NCBI GenBank assembly: GCA_030522415.1
Contig: CM060104.1
Coordinates: 11,366,229-11,430,228 of the forward strand
Length of the DNA: 64,000 nt
Direction: 5' to 3'
Source of the DNA: Channallabes apus
Taxonomy: Eukaryota > Chordata > Actinopteri > Siluriformes > Clariidae
The translations under genes were made by a program, and so were the position numbers. A model generated the notes under the pieces. It was not told where the DNA came from and ran no database searches. It saw only the letters and a program-made list of their open reading frames with translations. Positions 1-8,717 of this stretch are shown one piece after another; within the stretch, counting starts at the first letter, position 1, and each line of letters opens with the position of its first letter.

Positions 1-10
1 CCTATTTTCC

Positions 11-39
11 ACAACTTCGTATAGGCTATATGAAGTTAT
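11..39. repeat. short inverted repeat resembling loxP arms
   Basis: The 13-base arms at 11-23 (ACAACTTCGTATA) and 27-39 (TATATGAAGTTAT) each match the corresponding 13-base loxP arm at 12 of 13 positions, but the spacer is 3 bases (GGC) instead of 8. As an inverted repeat the two arms pair at 11 of 13. It is a natural imperfect palindrome. With such a short spacer it should not act as a Cre site. Confidence 0.55.
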
Positions 40-214
40 GTGTCTTTCATGACATGAAATGCCTGATTTCCGTATTATTAAATTTATATTTTAAATTTCT
101 ATGTTATGAGTTCGAATTTTTTATGTTTTTTTTTTAACGTGTTCTTTTGTTTTCGCCATGGTATCATTTACAAAAGCTTATGCAATGTCACAAAATTTTA
201 TTTCCATCCAGAGT

Positions 215-1155
215 CACATTAATTTCTCTCCAAAATCTCTCCTGTATTGATGATGGGTGAGTCTGACTGCTTTGTAAACAAATTTTTAGCACATCCCATA
301 GAATCTGCAAATCATGCTCCCTAAAATACTCTTTTACAGTTTGAGCCTGATGAATCCTGGCATCCTCATCTTAAAATATGCCTGTGACCTCAGGGAAGAA
401 AAACCATCAATAGACCATTCCGTATATCAGGCAGTCAGCTGACTTAATTTTTTTGGCACTTTACATTGCCTGACGAACTGAAGCAACCCTAGATCATAAC
501 ACTACTCCCATACGTTTGTGGGGTCGGCACTAGCCATGATGAGTGCTTCACTTCATCCACCTCTCTTCTTACCGTCATGTGCCCATCACTCTGAAATAGG
601 GTAAATCTGTACTCATCAGACCATATGACTTTTTTTCCAATGCTATTAGTCTATTATTTATACTATATATTGAAGCCCTTTTTTCCAATTACCCTCACTG
701 ATAAGTGTTTTTCTCAACGTTACACAGCTGTTTAGTCCCAAACTTGACTTCCCAAACTTTTCCTTTACACTGTACATGTGGAAATGCTATTACTTCCACT
801 ATTAAACATAGGCATCTTCTCGGCGTGTGAGTGTGTGTATGTGTGTGTGTGCCCTGCGATGGATTGGCACCCTGTCCAGGGTGTACCCTGTCACGTGCCC
901 TAATCCTCCTGAGATAGGCTCCAGGTCCCTGCGACCCTGAATACAGGATAAAGCGGTATAGAAGATGAGTGAGTGAGTGAGTTTTACTCTTGCTGTTTTT
1001 TTTATAATCTATAAATGATCTCCGATCATTAAAAATTACAATTCCAGCACACTTATTCCTTAAAGGCAATTGTTCACCACTATCCTTCCAGGTATGGACA
1101 CCCAATTTTATTAACCCAATTTTAGCAGTTTTTAGCAATCTCTGATTATCAATTA
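215..1155 (-). mobile_element. Tc1-like transposon remnant, family A, truncated
   Basis: Read on the minus strand this matches, in order, the layout of a common fish Tc1-like transposase gene. The C-terminal half covers roughly 215-640. The region preceding the catalytic domain covers 640-810 (antisense of the stretch with CCTCACTGATAAGTGTTTTT). The N-terminal helix-turn-helix coding part covers 985-1150 (antisense CACTATCCTTCCAG and CCCAATTTTAGCAG). No open frame longer than about 150 codons remains, frames shift repeatedly, and neither terminal inverted repeat is recognisable, so it is an old dead copy. A SINE 3' segment interrupts it at about 812-981. Family assignment is from memory. Confidence 0.72.
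812..981 (+). mobile_element. SINE (DANA/Mermaid-like), 5'-truncated, inserted in Tc1-like A
   Basis: It carries the SINE body GATGGATTGGCACCCTGTCC, the GATAGGCTCCAGGTCC block and the 3' end AGGATAAAGCGGTATAGAAG with a (GAGT)n tail. The tRNA-like head is missing. The Tc1-like transposase text stops just before it and resumes just after it, so the SINE is the younger insertion. No clean target duplication was resolved. Confidence 0.82.
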
Positions 1156-1168
1156 TATGCAAGTAATC

Positions 1169-1600
1169 ATGGTAGGATCATGAGCACCCAAGGTCCATTT
1201 ACGTTTACGGTGACCAAGGGCCAGCCCATCTGCTCTATTCCCACAGAAAATGCAGCCAATGCAGCACAAAAGAGGCAATGCTGGCCATGATAGGAAGGTA
1301 TCTGAACACCCAGTGCATGACAACCTGCCACACACAGGGCCCAGCAGGCAAAGTGTTTAACCTTGTTGATCTTGCCTCCAATGTTCCCAGATCTGAACCT
1401 CATGGAGCATCCATTGTCTGTGCCAAAAAACATGCCCGATCCACAGAACCATCCTCACCCCAGAACCCACAGCATCCAAAGGATCTGCCACTAACTTCCC
1501 GGAGCCAGACATTGCAGCATAGCACTAGACCTATGAAGTCTCATCCTGAGGGGGCAGAGCTGCAAAGGTGGCATAAGGAGAATATATAAAGGCATTTCAT
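1169..1600 (+). mobile_element. Tc1-like transposon remnant, family B, internally deleted
   Basis: The first part (1169-1340) resembles the end of the DNA-binding region of a widespread fish Tc1-like transposase (sense text GGTAGGATCATGAGCACCCA). The second part (1375-1590) resembles its C-terminus and contains the remains of the PDLNPIEH catalytic-glutamate block, here reading as PDLNLMEH in one frame before a shift. The middle of the transposase is deleted. Pieces of the same family occur at 22895-23130 and 60640-60935. Dead copy. Confidence 0.65.
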
Positions 1601-4299
1601 AAAACTTTCATTAGAATTATATAGATGAATGGTCTTATGAATCATGTATAGCGTTTTAAGCCAAAAAATCTCTCAAAGAATGTAAGATCCCCACACAAAG
1701 CTTAATATGCATGACTACAGAAAGACCATGATGAGTCTTCTAGTTACTGTGGAAACAGCTTGTGTTCAGAAATCTGCTAAGAGAGAGCACAGAGAGATGG
1801 GTATGGACACGATCATCTCCTCTCTCCATCAGTCTACACTCTCTTCTGGGGGCTAATTATCCTAATCCACACAATCCAGGATGCAGGTTGGTGTCATGCA
1901 CCACGTCCCAGGACTCCACCATTTTGCCTTCCAGTTAAACATGGAAATTAATTACTGCCTGGACTGCTGAAGGGGAAATTTAACCATGACAGATGTACCA
2001 TTGTCACACTGGTGGGTATACTGAGGTAAGTGAAAATATCTTCATGGGATCAGTGAGTTTGATCATGAAGGATGAAAATCAGTCGTCCTTTACAGAGAAC
2101 ACTACGTTCTAAATCAGTTTAATATCCTCATCAGCAAGTAAAAGATGTTTTTTGAATAGCTCAATTATGACATTCAAAAAAGTTTCTGTTTGATGCAACA
2201 TACATCAGCATACATGATGAGTTCCCTTAAATATTGTAACTTTATCACACACAAATAGCACATACAACGCTGGAACACGCTGTGTATAAAATTATATATT
2301 AAACAGTTGACGTACCAGTATGATTTAAGATTGGAAAAAACCCAGAAGAAACCCTCTTGGACACATAAACAGATTCTCCACACAGACAGTAACCTGATTA
2401 TCAAATCATATTCCTGTAGCTGTAAAGCTGCAGTGCTTCCCACTGTCCAAATCAAGCATGCTTTGTCATTCTCGTTATTATGTTATTAGTCAAGTTATTA
2501 TGATTCTCTGTTTCCCTTTTCATCCAAGACAGACTATTCTTTATTAATTAAACAAACTAAATGTCACAGGGATATTAGACACTGACATGATGTTATCACT
2601 TTACCCGTAGCATTATTACTTCATACTAACAGCAGGTTTAGTCATTAAGATCAAATTCAATACATTGCAAAATGGCAGGGAAATATTTTGAAAAATGTTT
2701 TGTAACACTAGTTGTATTTCTTTCAAATTTTTTTATGGATATTTGTGATAAAACCTCCAAAAGGCAAGTCTCTTATTGTATGTCTTCCTCCCTTAACAAG
2801 CAACCAATGCTCTCAGCAGGCAACTTCTCCTGGCTCCGCTTCTTTCTCCACAGTGCACATCGTGGCATGTTACAAACCGCCTTCACAACCATTCACCTAA
2901 TGAAAGACGGCATTTCCCTCCAGTGGTGCAATTAACCCCAAGCTGTGGGTAAGTCACCTCCCTTGGGATTCCTGTCCAGGAACATGGTAGTGGGCTGCCA
3001 AAGAGGAAGCCCCTTATACCACACTCTGCCCTCCATTTTAGACCTATGTAGCAGCTTGTAAAAAGACAGCAATACTCAAGGCTATGAAACAGACCATGCA
3101 CAAATTTGGACTGTCAAACAAATACATATTTTGTTGTAGTTTTTGTTGTTATTGTGTTGTGGTGTTGTGGTTGTTGTGTGCTTATAAAATGTTATTTCAA
3201 CTGAAACCAGTAGAAAGATGTACAAAACAAACTACATTTTACTTTATCAACTGCAACTTGCATATGCAGGCTATTTAAAGGCATTTGACTCTGTTATGTT
3301 ATTAGAGAGTGCTCATTTGCATATATAATGTTTTAATGTGAGTTATAGTAATGTACCTGCTCTTTTAATTTAACGACATGACCTATAAATATCTTAAGAA
3401 ATATGAAAAATATATTTTTCTGAAAGCATCTAGAGTATGTGATCCAACAGCATGAAAGGATTCTTGCCATGGAAGATTGGATGTGTCTACCACTGTGTGT
3501 TCAAAAAAAGAAAATCAAAGAACAGGAAATAGTCAGACCAACAGATTAATGAAAAATGTGTTCATGACCTTGGGCTCTAAACTTGAACAATCCCCGCTAA
3601 GTGCATCTCTGCTACAACACACTGGTAGAGATGAGATCCTACCTCCAGATAGACCAATTAGTTTTTATTTCTGATCATTAGGCACATAAGTGCCCTAATT
3701 GATGTCTATCACAGACAGATGACTTTGGGATTAGAATGCCACTATCCCATGTTTGCTAGTGGTAAACTGAGCTATTTCCTCCAACAATACAGCTATTGAA
3801 GTTTCATTGTCTTACAGTGGGAAGGTCAAGCCAAGTTCACTTCCAATCTTTGCTACACACATCAATTACTTTTAGGATGGACCAGATTATTGTTATATTA
3901 ATGTCATCCTGAGACTGCAACCACTGCACAGAAGACATAGTATTTTTTAGTTTTTACTTAGTGTTCAAAGACGATCCATCCTTGAGTTCCCTAAATGCAC
4001 TCTATGAGTCCATACATTGTGTGCTGTTACTCGTGGTTTGCCATTACTCTCTGTCTGTGTCTCTTGCCCTCCATTCAGTTGCCTATTCATCTGCCTACCT
4101 GTCCTACCAGCACTGACCCTCCTTTCAACAATTTCACTCTACCCTCTCAACCCAGAGACAGCATCAGTGCTTAATGGCCCTAACAAACCATCTATTACTC
4201 TACAGCAGAATAACCTCTAAACCTCAGTAACTTACGATCTGCAGTTGGTCCTAGGATCTACTCTAGGCAATGAAAACAGCTCAATAAAGACTTGTCTTA
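1601..4299. other. intronic stretch with no gene recognised
   Basis: AT-rich unique-looking sequence. Only short unsupported open frames occur. A T/G-rich simple stretch lies at about 3130-3180. The block 1790-2040 has even base composition and could be conserved non-coding DNA, but nothing in the sequence proves this. Confidence 0.5.
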
Positions 4300-4631
4300 C
4301 AGTTTTTTTTGGATGGCTTACACACTAAAATTAAAAGTAGTAGACTATTATTAGCAAAACCTTACATCAGCCCATATTTGCACAACTATAAGCACATTGT
4401 CAACCTCATACTTGTTGCAAAACTCTACACACAGTGATTTGCAAAACACTGAACACACTTAACATAAATTACACACAAAAATCTATCATGTCACTTCCTT
4501 GCAATACCAAAGCACTGACTGTCAAATTACCGCACCGTCCAACCAATTGGCTCAACACAGTCATCAGGTGTGCAAACACTTGTTTAAGCACTATAAAAAG
4601 CAGCAGGTGAGTTCATCGGTCTTCAAGCACA

Positions 4632-5636
4632 ATGGAAAGAGCAGATCTAGGTGATTGGAACAAAATACTGGGGAGGACTTTTACTCATGGCACCTGGATT
4701 TGACACCTCTGCGGAAAGAGTCAGAGAAAGAGTAAGACGACGAGGAGGAGGACGAGAAGGAGGAGGAGGAAGGGGAGGAAGAGGAATCAACAGAGGAAGA
4801 GGAAGAGATGGAGGCCATGCTGGAGGTAGAAGAAGAGGAAGACGAAGACAAGAAGGTGCGCAAAGAGGACCAAATCTGACAAATGAGATCCGCGCAACAC
4901 TGGTTGACCACGTTGTCAACCACGGCCTGACGCTGTGGGAGGCTGGACTGTGAGTACAGCTAAATCTAAGCCGATACACAGTGGCAAGTGTGATAAGAAC
5001 ATTTCGACTGGAAAATAGGTATTGTAAAAATATCACCATATCAAAAACATCTGCATGGTTTCAGTAACTGCTTACAGTACTGTATTCTATGCAGTAACAG
5101 CACTTCTGTTACCTTGTCCTGTAAAATTACTGTACTATTCTTTACTGTTTTTTTTCTACATAGGATTGAGTGTCAGGAACGACAAGGGAGAAGGCCTCTT
5201 ATTTTCACAGAACAGCAAAAGAGGTAGATAGTAAACATGGTTTTGGCCAACAATGCTATAACACTCAAACAGCTCAATTGTCAATAACCATATCAGTTTC
5301 AACGATATCCATCAGGTCTCAATATCAACACTGGCACGCATCCTAAACAGCTCCTAAAAAAAAAAAAAACATATTCAAATGAAGCTAATTTATCGAGTGC
5401 CTTTCGAGCACAATTCCGAAAGGGTGAAACGATGTATACTACATCTACACTGAACTACACAATTTTGCCTGACACTGTTCTTCAGGTAGTTTTACAAATG
5501 TATGGAGAGGAGATCCAGCATGAGTTCATTTACATAGATGAGGCTGGGTTCAACCTGACGAGAACACGAAGGAGGGGAAGAAACGTCGTTGGCCACAGGG
5601 CTATAGTCAATGTCCCAGGGCAACATGAAGCTTACC
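4632..5636 (+). pseudogene. IS630-type DDE transposase, broken, with an intron
   Basis: This would catalyse cut-and-paste transposition of the surrounding element. An ATG at 4632 opens a frame that soon shifts. Next come an Arg/Gly-rich basic tail (about 4735-4860), the DNA-binding region RGPNLTNEIRATLVDHVVNH (from 4861), a stop in place of an Arg codon (4950-4952), and SRYTVASVIRTFRLEN. A 145-base intron follows, with donor AG|GTATTG at 5019 and acceptor CTACATAG at 5163, and the frame rejoins as RIECQERQGRRP. After more stops comes the first catalytic aspartate block IDEAGFNLTRTRRRGRN (about 5535-5590). The frame is lost at VNVPGQ, where the retroelement begins, so the second Asp and the Glu are absent. 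Confidence 0.72.
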
Positions 5637-5934
5637 CCCAGGACCATGGGGGTGCCCCCCCCCCCGCCCGGGAAGGGGCGCGTAACATTCTTTCCAATAA
5701 GAAGGTGCCCTCCCTGGCACCCACCAGACCACTAACACCCCCCCCCCCCCCCTTACAGCCGAAGTGCTAAGACTTGTGCCCCTTTCGGAGAGACTGACAG
5801 CGTGGAAGCTACTGCCAAGTATATCTCCTTGGGTACTAAGCACTGTAGAGAGAATCTACAGGATTCAGCTCTCACACCACCCTCCGCATTTCAACGGCGT
5901 GGTCTCCACTCCCGGTGTAGATGCGATCACGTTA

Positions 5935-6510
5935 ATTCACTAGTTTTGACGCGTAGCTTTGGTTTGAAGTTTCACTCACACAACAGAAGTCTGATCACTT
6001 TGTCTCTTGTAGTTTATTTTGTCAGCATCAAAGAATCAACACTTCATACAGTCGTCTTGAGTAAATCCACTGTGATTACAACACCAGTTGCTGTATCTTA
6101 TAAATTTCTTACGCATATAACAACGCTTTTGTTGTATATCTGCTTACGGGTAGCTTACGGTTACAACAACCTAGTTGCTGTATCTTACATTCTTAGCTTA
6201 CGGTCAAAAGCTTGTGTTTCCGTAGCCTTCCGCATCTAAACTGACTTTTCTATCATGCCATAGTCATACAAATACATGTTATAGTGGAATGACATCACAG
6301 ACCAACTTACGATTGTCAAAATGGATGCATAACTAACAAATTTAAAGCTTATGGCTTATGTACTAAACTTAATGCTTACTTCTTAACTAATGAATAGAAT
6401 AAGGTAGAATAAATGAAATAACAACAAATAAGATAAAATAAACACAACAACAAATTCATAACAAGTACGATATGGCTCTTACACCCGGAAACCGGAAAGG
6501 GCGCATCTGC
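5935..6510. other. unidentified block splitting the DIRS-like coding region
   Basis: The polyprotein text stops near 5930 (FNGVVST) and resumes near 6512 (GKGAIEHV). The sequence between is AT-rich, non-coding and unlike the flanks. It holds two copies of a GTTGCTGTATCTTA motif (about 6087 and 6174) and repeated CTTACGG motifs. It is probably a further insertion. Terminal repeats and target duplication were not found. Confidence 0.4.
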
Positions 6511-6511
6511 T

Positions 6512-6990
6512 GAAAGAATTTGCTGGGAAAAGGGGCCATAGAACATGTTCCCCTACCAGACAGAGAGTCAGGCTACTACAGTCGGTATTTCTTGGTTCCC
6601 AAGAGGAACGGGGGGCTGCGTCCAATTTTTACATTTCGCGGGGTGAATCGCTATCTAAAAATAAACAAATACAGCTTCAAGATGTTGACTGTCGAAGTCG
6701 TTGTTCTCAAATCCTACCAAGCGATTGATTTGTGACAATCGATCTGAAGGACACATACTTTCATATAGAAGTATTGCCACAACACAGGAGGTTCCTGAGG
6801 TTCGTTTTCGGGGGAGAAGCTTACCAGTATCGGGTCCTTCCATTTGTTCTAGCTCTCTCACCCGCACATACACAAAATGCATGCATGCAGTTCTGGCTCT
6901 TACGACGACCAGGGCATCCGTATTTTAAATTAAATAGACGACTGGATGGCCCAGTCTCAATAGCTAGCGCTTAGACATCAGGATGTCGTC
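6512..6990 (+). pseudogene. DIRS-type reverse transcriptase fragment
   Basis: It contains DRESGYYSRYFLVPKRNGG, then after a stop the motif-A block TIDLKDTYFHIEVLPQHRR with the first catalytic aspartate, and FGGEAYQYRVLPF. The box that normally reads Y-I-D-D is at 6931-6945: the tyrosine codon is TAA, while I-D-D-W is kept. Part of the palm domain between the two blocks is altered by frameshifts. RNase H is absent. Non-functional. Confidence 0.75.
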
Positions 6991-7029
6991 CTGCCTAGAC
7001 TTTACCCCTGGCTAGTCAAGGACATTTGC

Positions 7030-7505
7030 ATCCTCACCAGAACTATCCGAATGTTCCATTCTCAACCATGCACCCTGTTGTTCTTGAAGCCTTCTGTCCT
7101 CCACCTTTTACAGCTCCGGAGCAGGAGAGACTTCGCTTACTGTGTCCAGTACGTGCTCTTCAGATTTTCGTCCACCGCACCAGCCAGTGGCGTAAGTCAG
7201 AGCAGCTTTTTATATGCTATGGAGGCCACAACCGGGGGGCGGCCGCCACTAAACAGACCCTGTCACACTGGGTGAGAGATGCTATTGCCCTCTCCTATGA
7301 GCGTGGGCTCACTTCGCCTCTAGGAATTAGGGCTCATTCAACCAGGGGGATCGCCTCATCTATTGTGCTGGCAAGAGGAATTCCCCTGCAGCAAGTGTGT
7401 GATGTGGCAGGTTGGTCCTCTCCGCACACATTTGTTAGATTTTGTAGCCTGGATGTTCATGCTATTCTGGACTCACGGGTCCTCGAGTCAGCCTCCCAGA
7501 GATAG
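7030..7505 (+). pseudogene. DIRS-type tyrosine recombinase C-terminal fragment
   Basis: An open frame of 159 codons carries the catalytic half of a retroelement tyrosine recombinase, which would integrate the circular DNA intermediate. Visible blocks are VVLEAFCPPPF, CPVRAL, QLFICYGG, TKQTLSHWV, the H-x-x-R box within RAHSTRGIASS, and AGWSSPHTFVRFCSLDV. In the family the residue after VRF is the nucleophilic tyrosine. Here the codon at 7443-7445 is TGT (Cys), so the enzyme should be dead even if expressed. The N-terminal half, including the first catalytic arginine region, is deleted. Confidence 0.78.
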
Positions 7506-7626
7506 TTCTGAGACCTCCTCTGCCTTGTGCGCACAACCTTGGGGTCCAGACACTTGCAGTGTGGCGGCGTTGGTATTCTCGTTCCCATAGCCTTTTTATG
7601 CAGCATCGAGTGTAGCCTTTGAAAGG

Positions 7627-7945
7627 GAACGTCTCTGGTTACTTTGCTGTAACCCTGTTCCATGAAAAGGCGGGAACGAGGTGCTGCGCTCCAATGCTGC
7701 ACTGCCTACATGACCGGACGTCCCTTCAGACAAAATCGATCTGAGGAATGTTTACGGTGTACTCCTATTTATAACCTGCAGGTGGGTCTCATCAGATGAC
7801 GTCACCTGACCGAGGTTATATAAGCCAAGATTTGGCGTGTTTGATACACACATGCTTCACAACCGGCAACACGAAAAGATGTTTTCATGCAGCATCTCGT
7901 TCCCTCCTTTTCAGGGAACAGGGTTACAGCAAAGTAACCCGAGAC
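7627..7945. repeat. inverted repeat at the DIRS-like 3' end
   Basis: The segment 7627-7688 (GGGAACGTCTCTGGTTACTT...) and the reverse complement of 7890-7945 agree at most positions over about 57 bases, with some 200 bases between them. Inverted and complementary terminal regions of this sort are typical of DIRS elements, which use them to circularise. Confidence 0.7.
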
Positions 7946-8648
7946 ATTTAGGCATTTGGCAGATGCTCTTATCCAGAGCGACTTACAAAAAGTATACTAA
8001 ACATAAGTGTATAGTTTTTACAAAAGTGTTTAATTCTGCAAAGGATCTGTAGTGTTTTGCTAATTGGGTGTGTGGTTGTGCTAATTGTGTGTACTGTTTT
8101 GAAAACACGGGCCCTGTTTTAAATATCGTGCTTAAGCAATCCAAAAAAACTGTAATACAACTTCAGATTTCACAATGCTGTTCAAAACTTTAATAAACCA
8201 TCTAATAATAGTATTAGTTTATAATATGAGGAAAATGTATGGTTCTGTTCACAGCACAAATGCTAATTTGTGAAAAAATTCTCAGACACAGAACAAACAA
8301 AAAGAGAATGTCTTTTTAATACTTCCTTTCATGGGTGATCTGCAATGGAGTATAACACATGAACCATTATCATGTCTTAAATATTTGCTTCTATTTATGA
8401 ATGTTTGGGATATAACTGAGTATAAATATATTATGTAGGAAAAAGGAACAGAAATAAATTTAGATATACATAGCAATGTATTATATATTGTTTTTTTGTC
8501 ATTCATTTGATATAAGCACCATCTTAGTGAACTTTTATTTATATAGCCCACTACACTGATACAGATGTTTTATATCTTTTAATAGATACAATACATAAAA
8601 CATTATTTTACATGGTCGACCATATTTCCATATTGCATCTTTTCTGTG

Positions 8649-8651
<3 letters not shown>

Positions 8652-8714
<63 letters not shown>
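8652..8714. repeat. (TG)n microsatellite
   Basis: An uninterrupted dinucleotide run of about 31 units. Open frames through it are artefacts. Confidence 0.97.

Positions 8715-8717
<3 letters not shown>

Larger units (their letters stand above)
5637..7948 (+). mobile_element. DIRS-like tyrosine-recombinase retroelement, deleted and rearranged
   Basis: Fish DIRS elements encode a reverse transcriptase/RNase H and a tyrosine recombinase instead of an integrase, and end in split or inverted repeats. Seen here in order: a C-rich leader (5637-5760), the N-terminal linker of the polyprotein (about 5760-5930), an unrelated-looking block (5935-6510), the reverse transcriptase core (6512-6990), a large deletion, the recombinase C-terminus (7030-7505), and a 3' inverted repeat (7627-7945). 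No target duplication is expected for this order. It sits inside the IS630-type element and disrupts its transposase. Confidence 0.75.
4300..8152 (+). mobile_element. IS630/Tc1-mariner-type DNA transposon with intact ends, hosting a DIRS-like insertion
   Basis: The left end CAGTTTTTTTTGGATGGCTT at 4300 and the reverse complement of the right end, CAGTTTTTTTGGATTGCTTA from 8152, are near-identical terminal inverted repeats, each flanked by TA (4298-4299 and 8153-8154), the superfamily's target duplication. Subterminal motifs also recur: 'gcaaaacactgaacaca' side at about 4443 and GTGTTTTGCTAATT at 8052. Inside are a broken DDE transposase (4632-5636), a DIRS-like retroelement (about 5637-7945) and a short GGCATTTGGCAGATGCTCTT repeat (7951-7985). 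The transposase C-terminus is missing, replaced by or deleted with the retroelement. Without the insertion the element would be about 1.5 kb. Confidence 0.78.

Noticed and set aside
11..39. Cre/loxP vector contamination
   Set aside because: The spacer is 3 bases, each arm has a mismatch, and the flanks are ordinary fish-like AT-rich DNA with no vector sequence.
4651..4953. Arg/Gly-rich open frame of 100 codons that looks like an RGG-type RNA-binding protein
   Set aside because: The basic tract is the N-terminal tail of the IS630-type transposase; it is followed directly by that family's DNA-binding text and then an in-frame stop.
5637..7948. Endogenous retrovirus or LTR retrotransposon
   Set aside because: There is a tyrosine recombinase rather than a DDE integrase, no direct long terminal repeats, and an inverted repeat at the 3' end, all pointing to a DIRS-like element.
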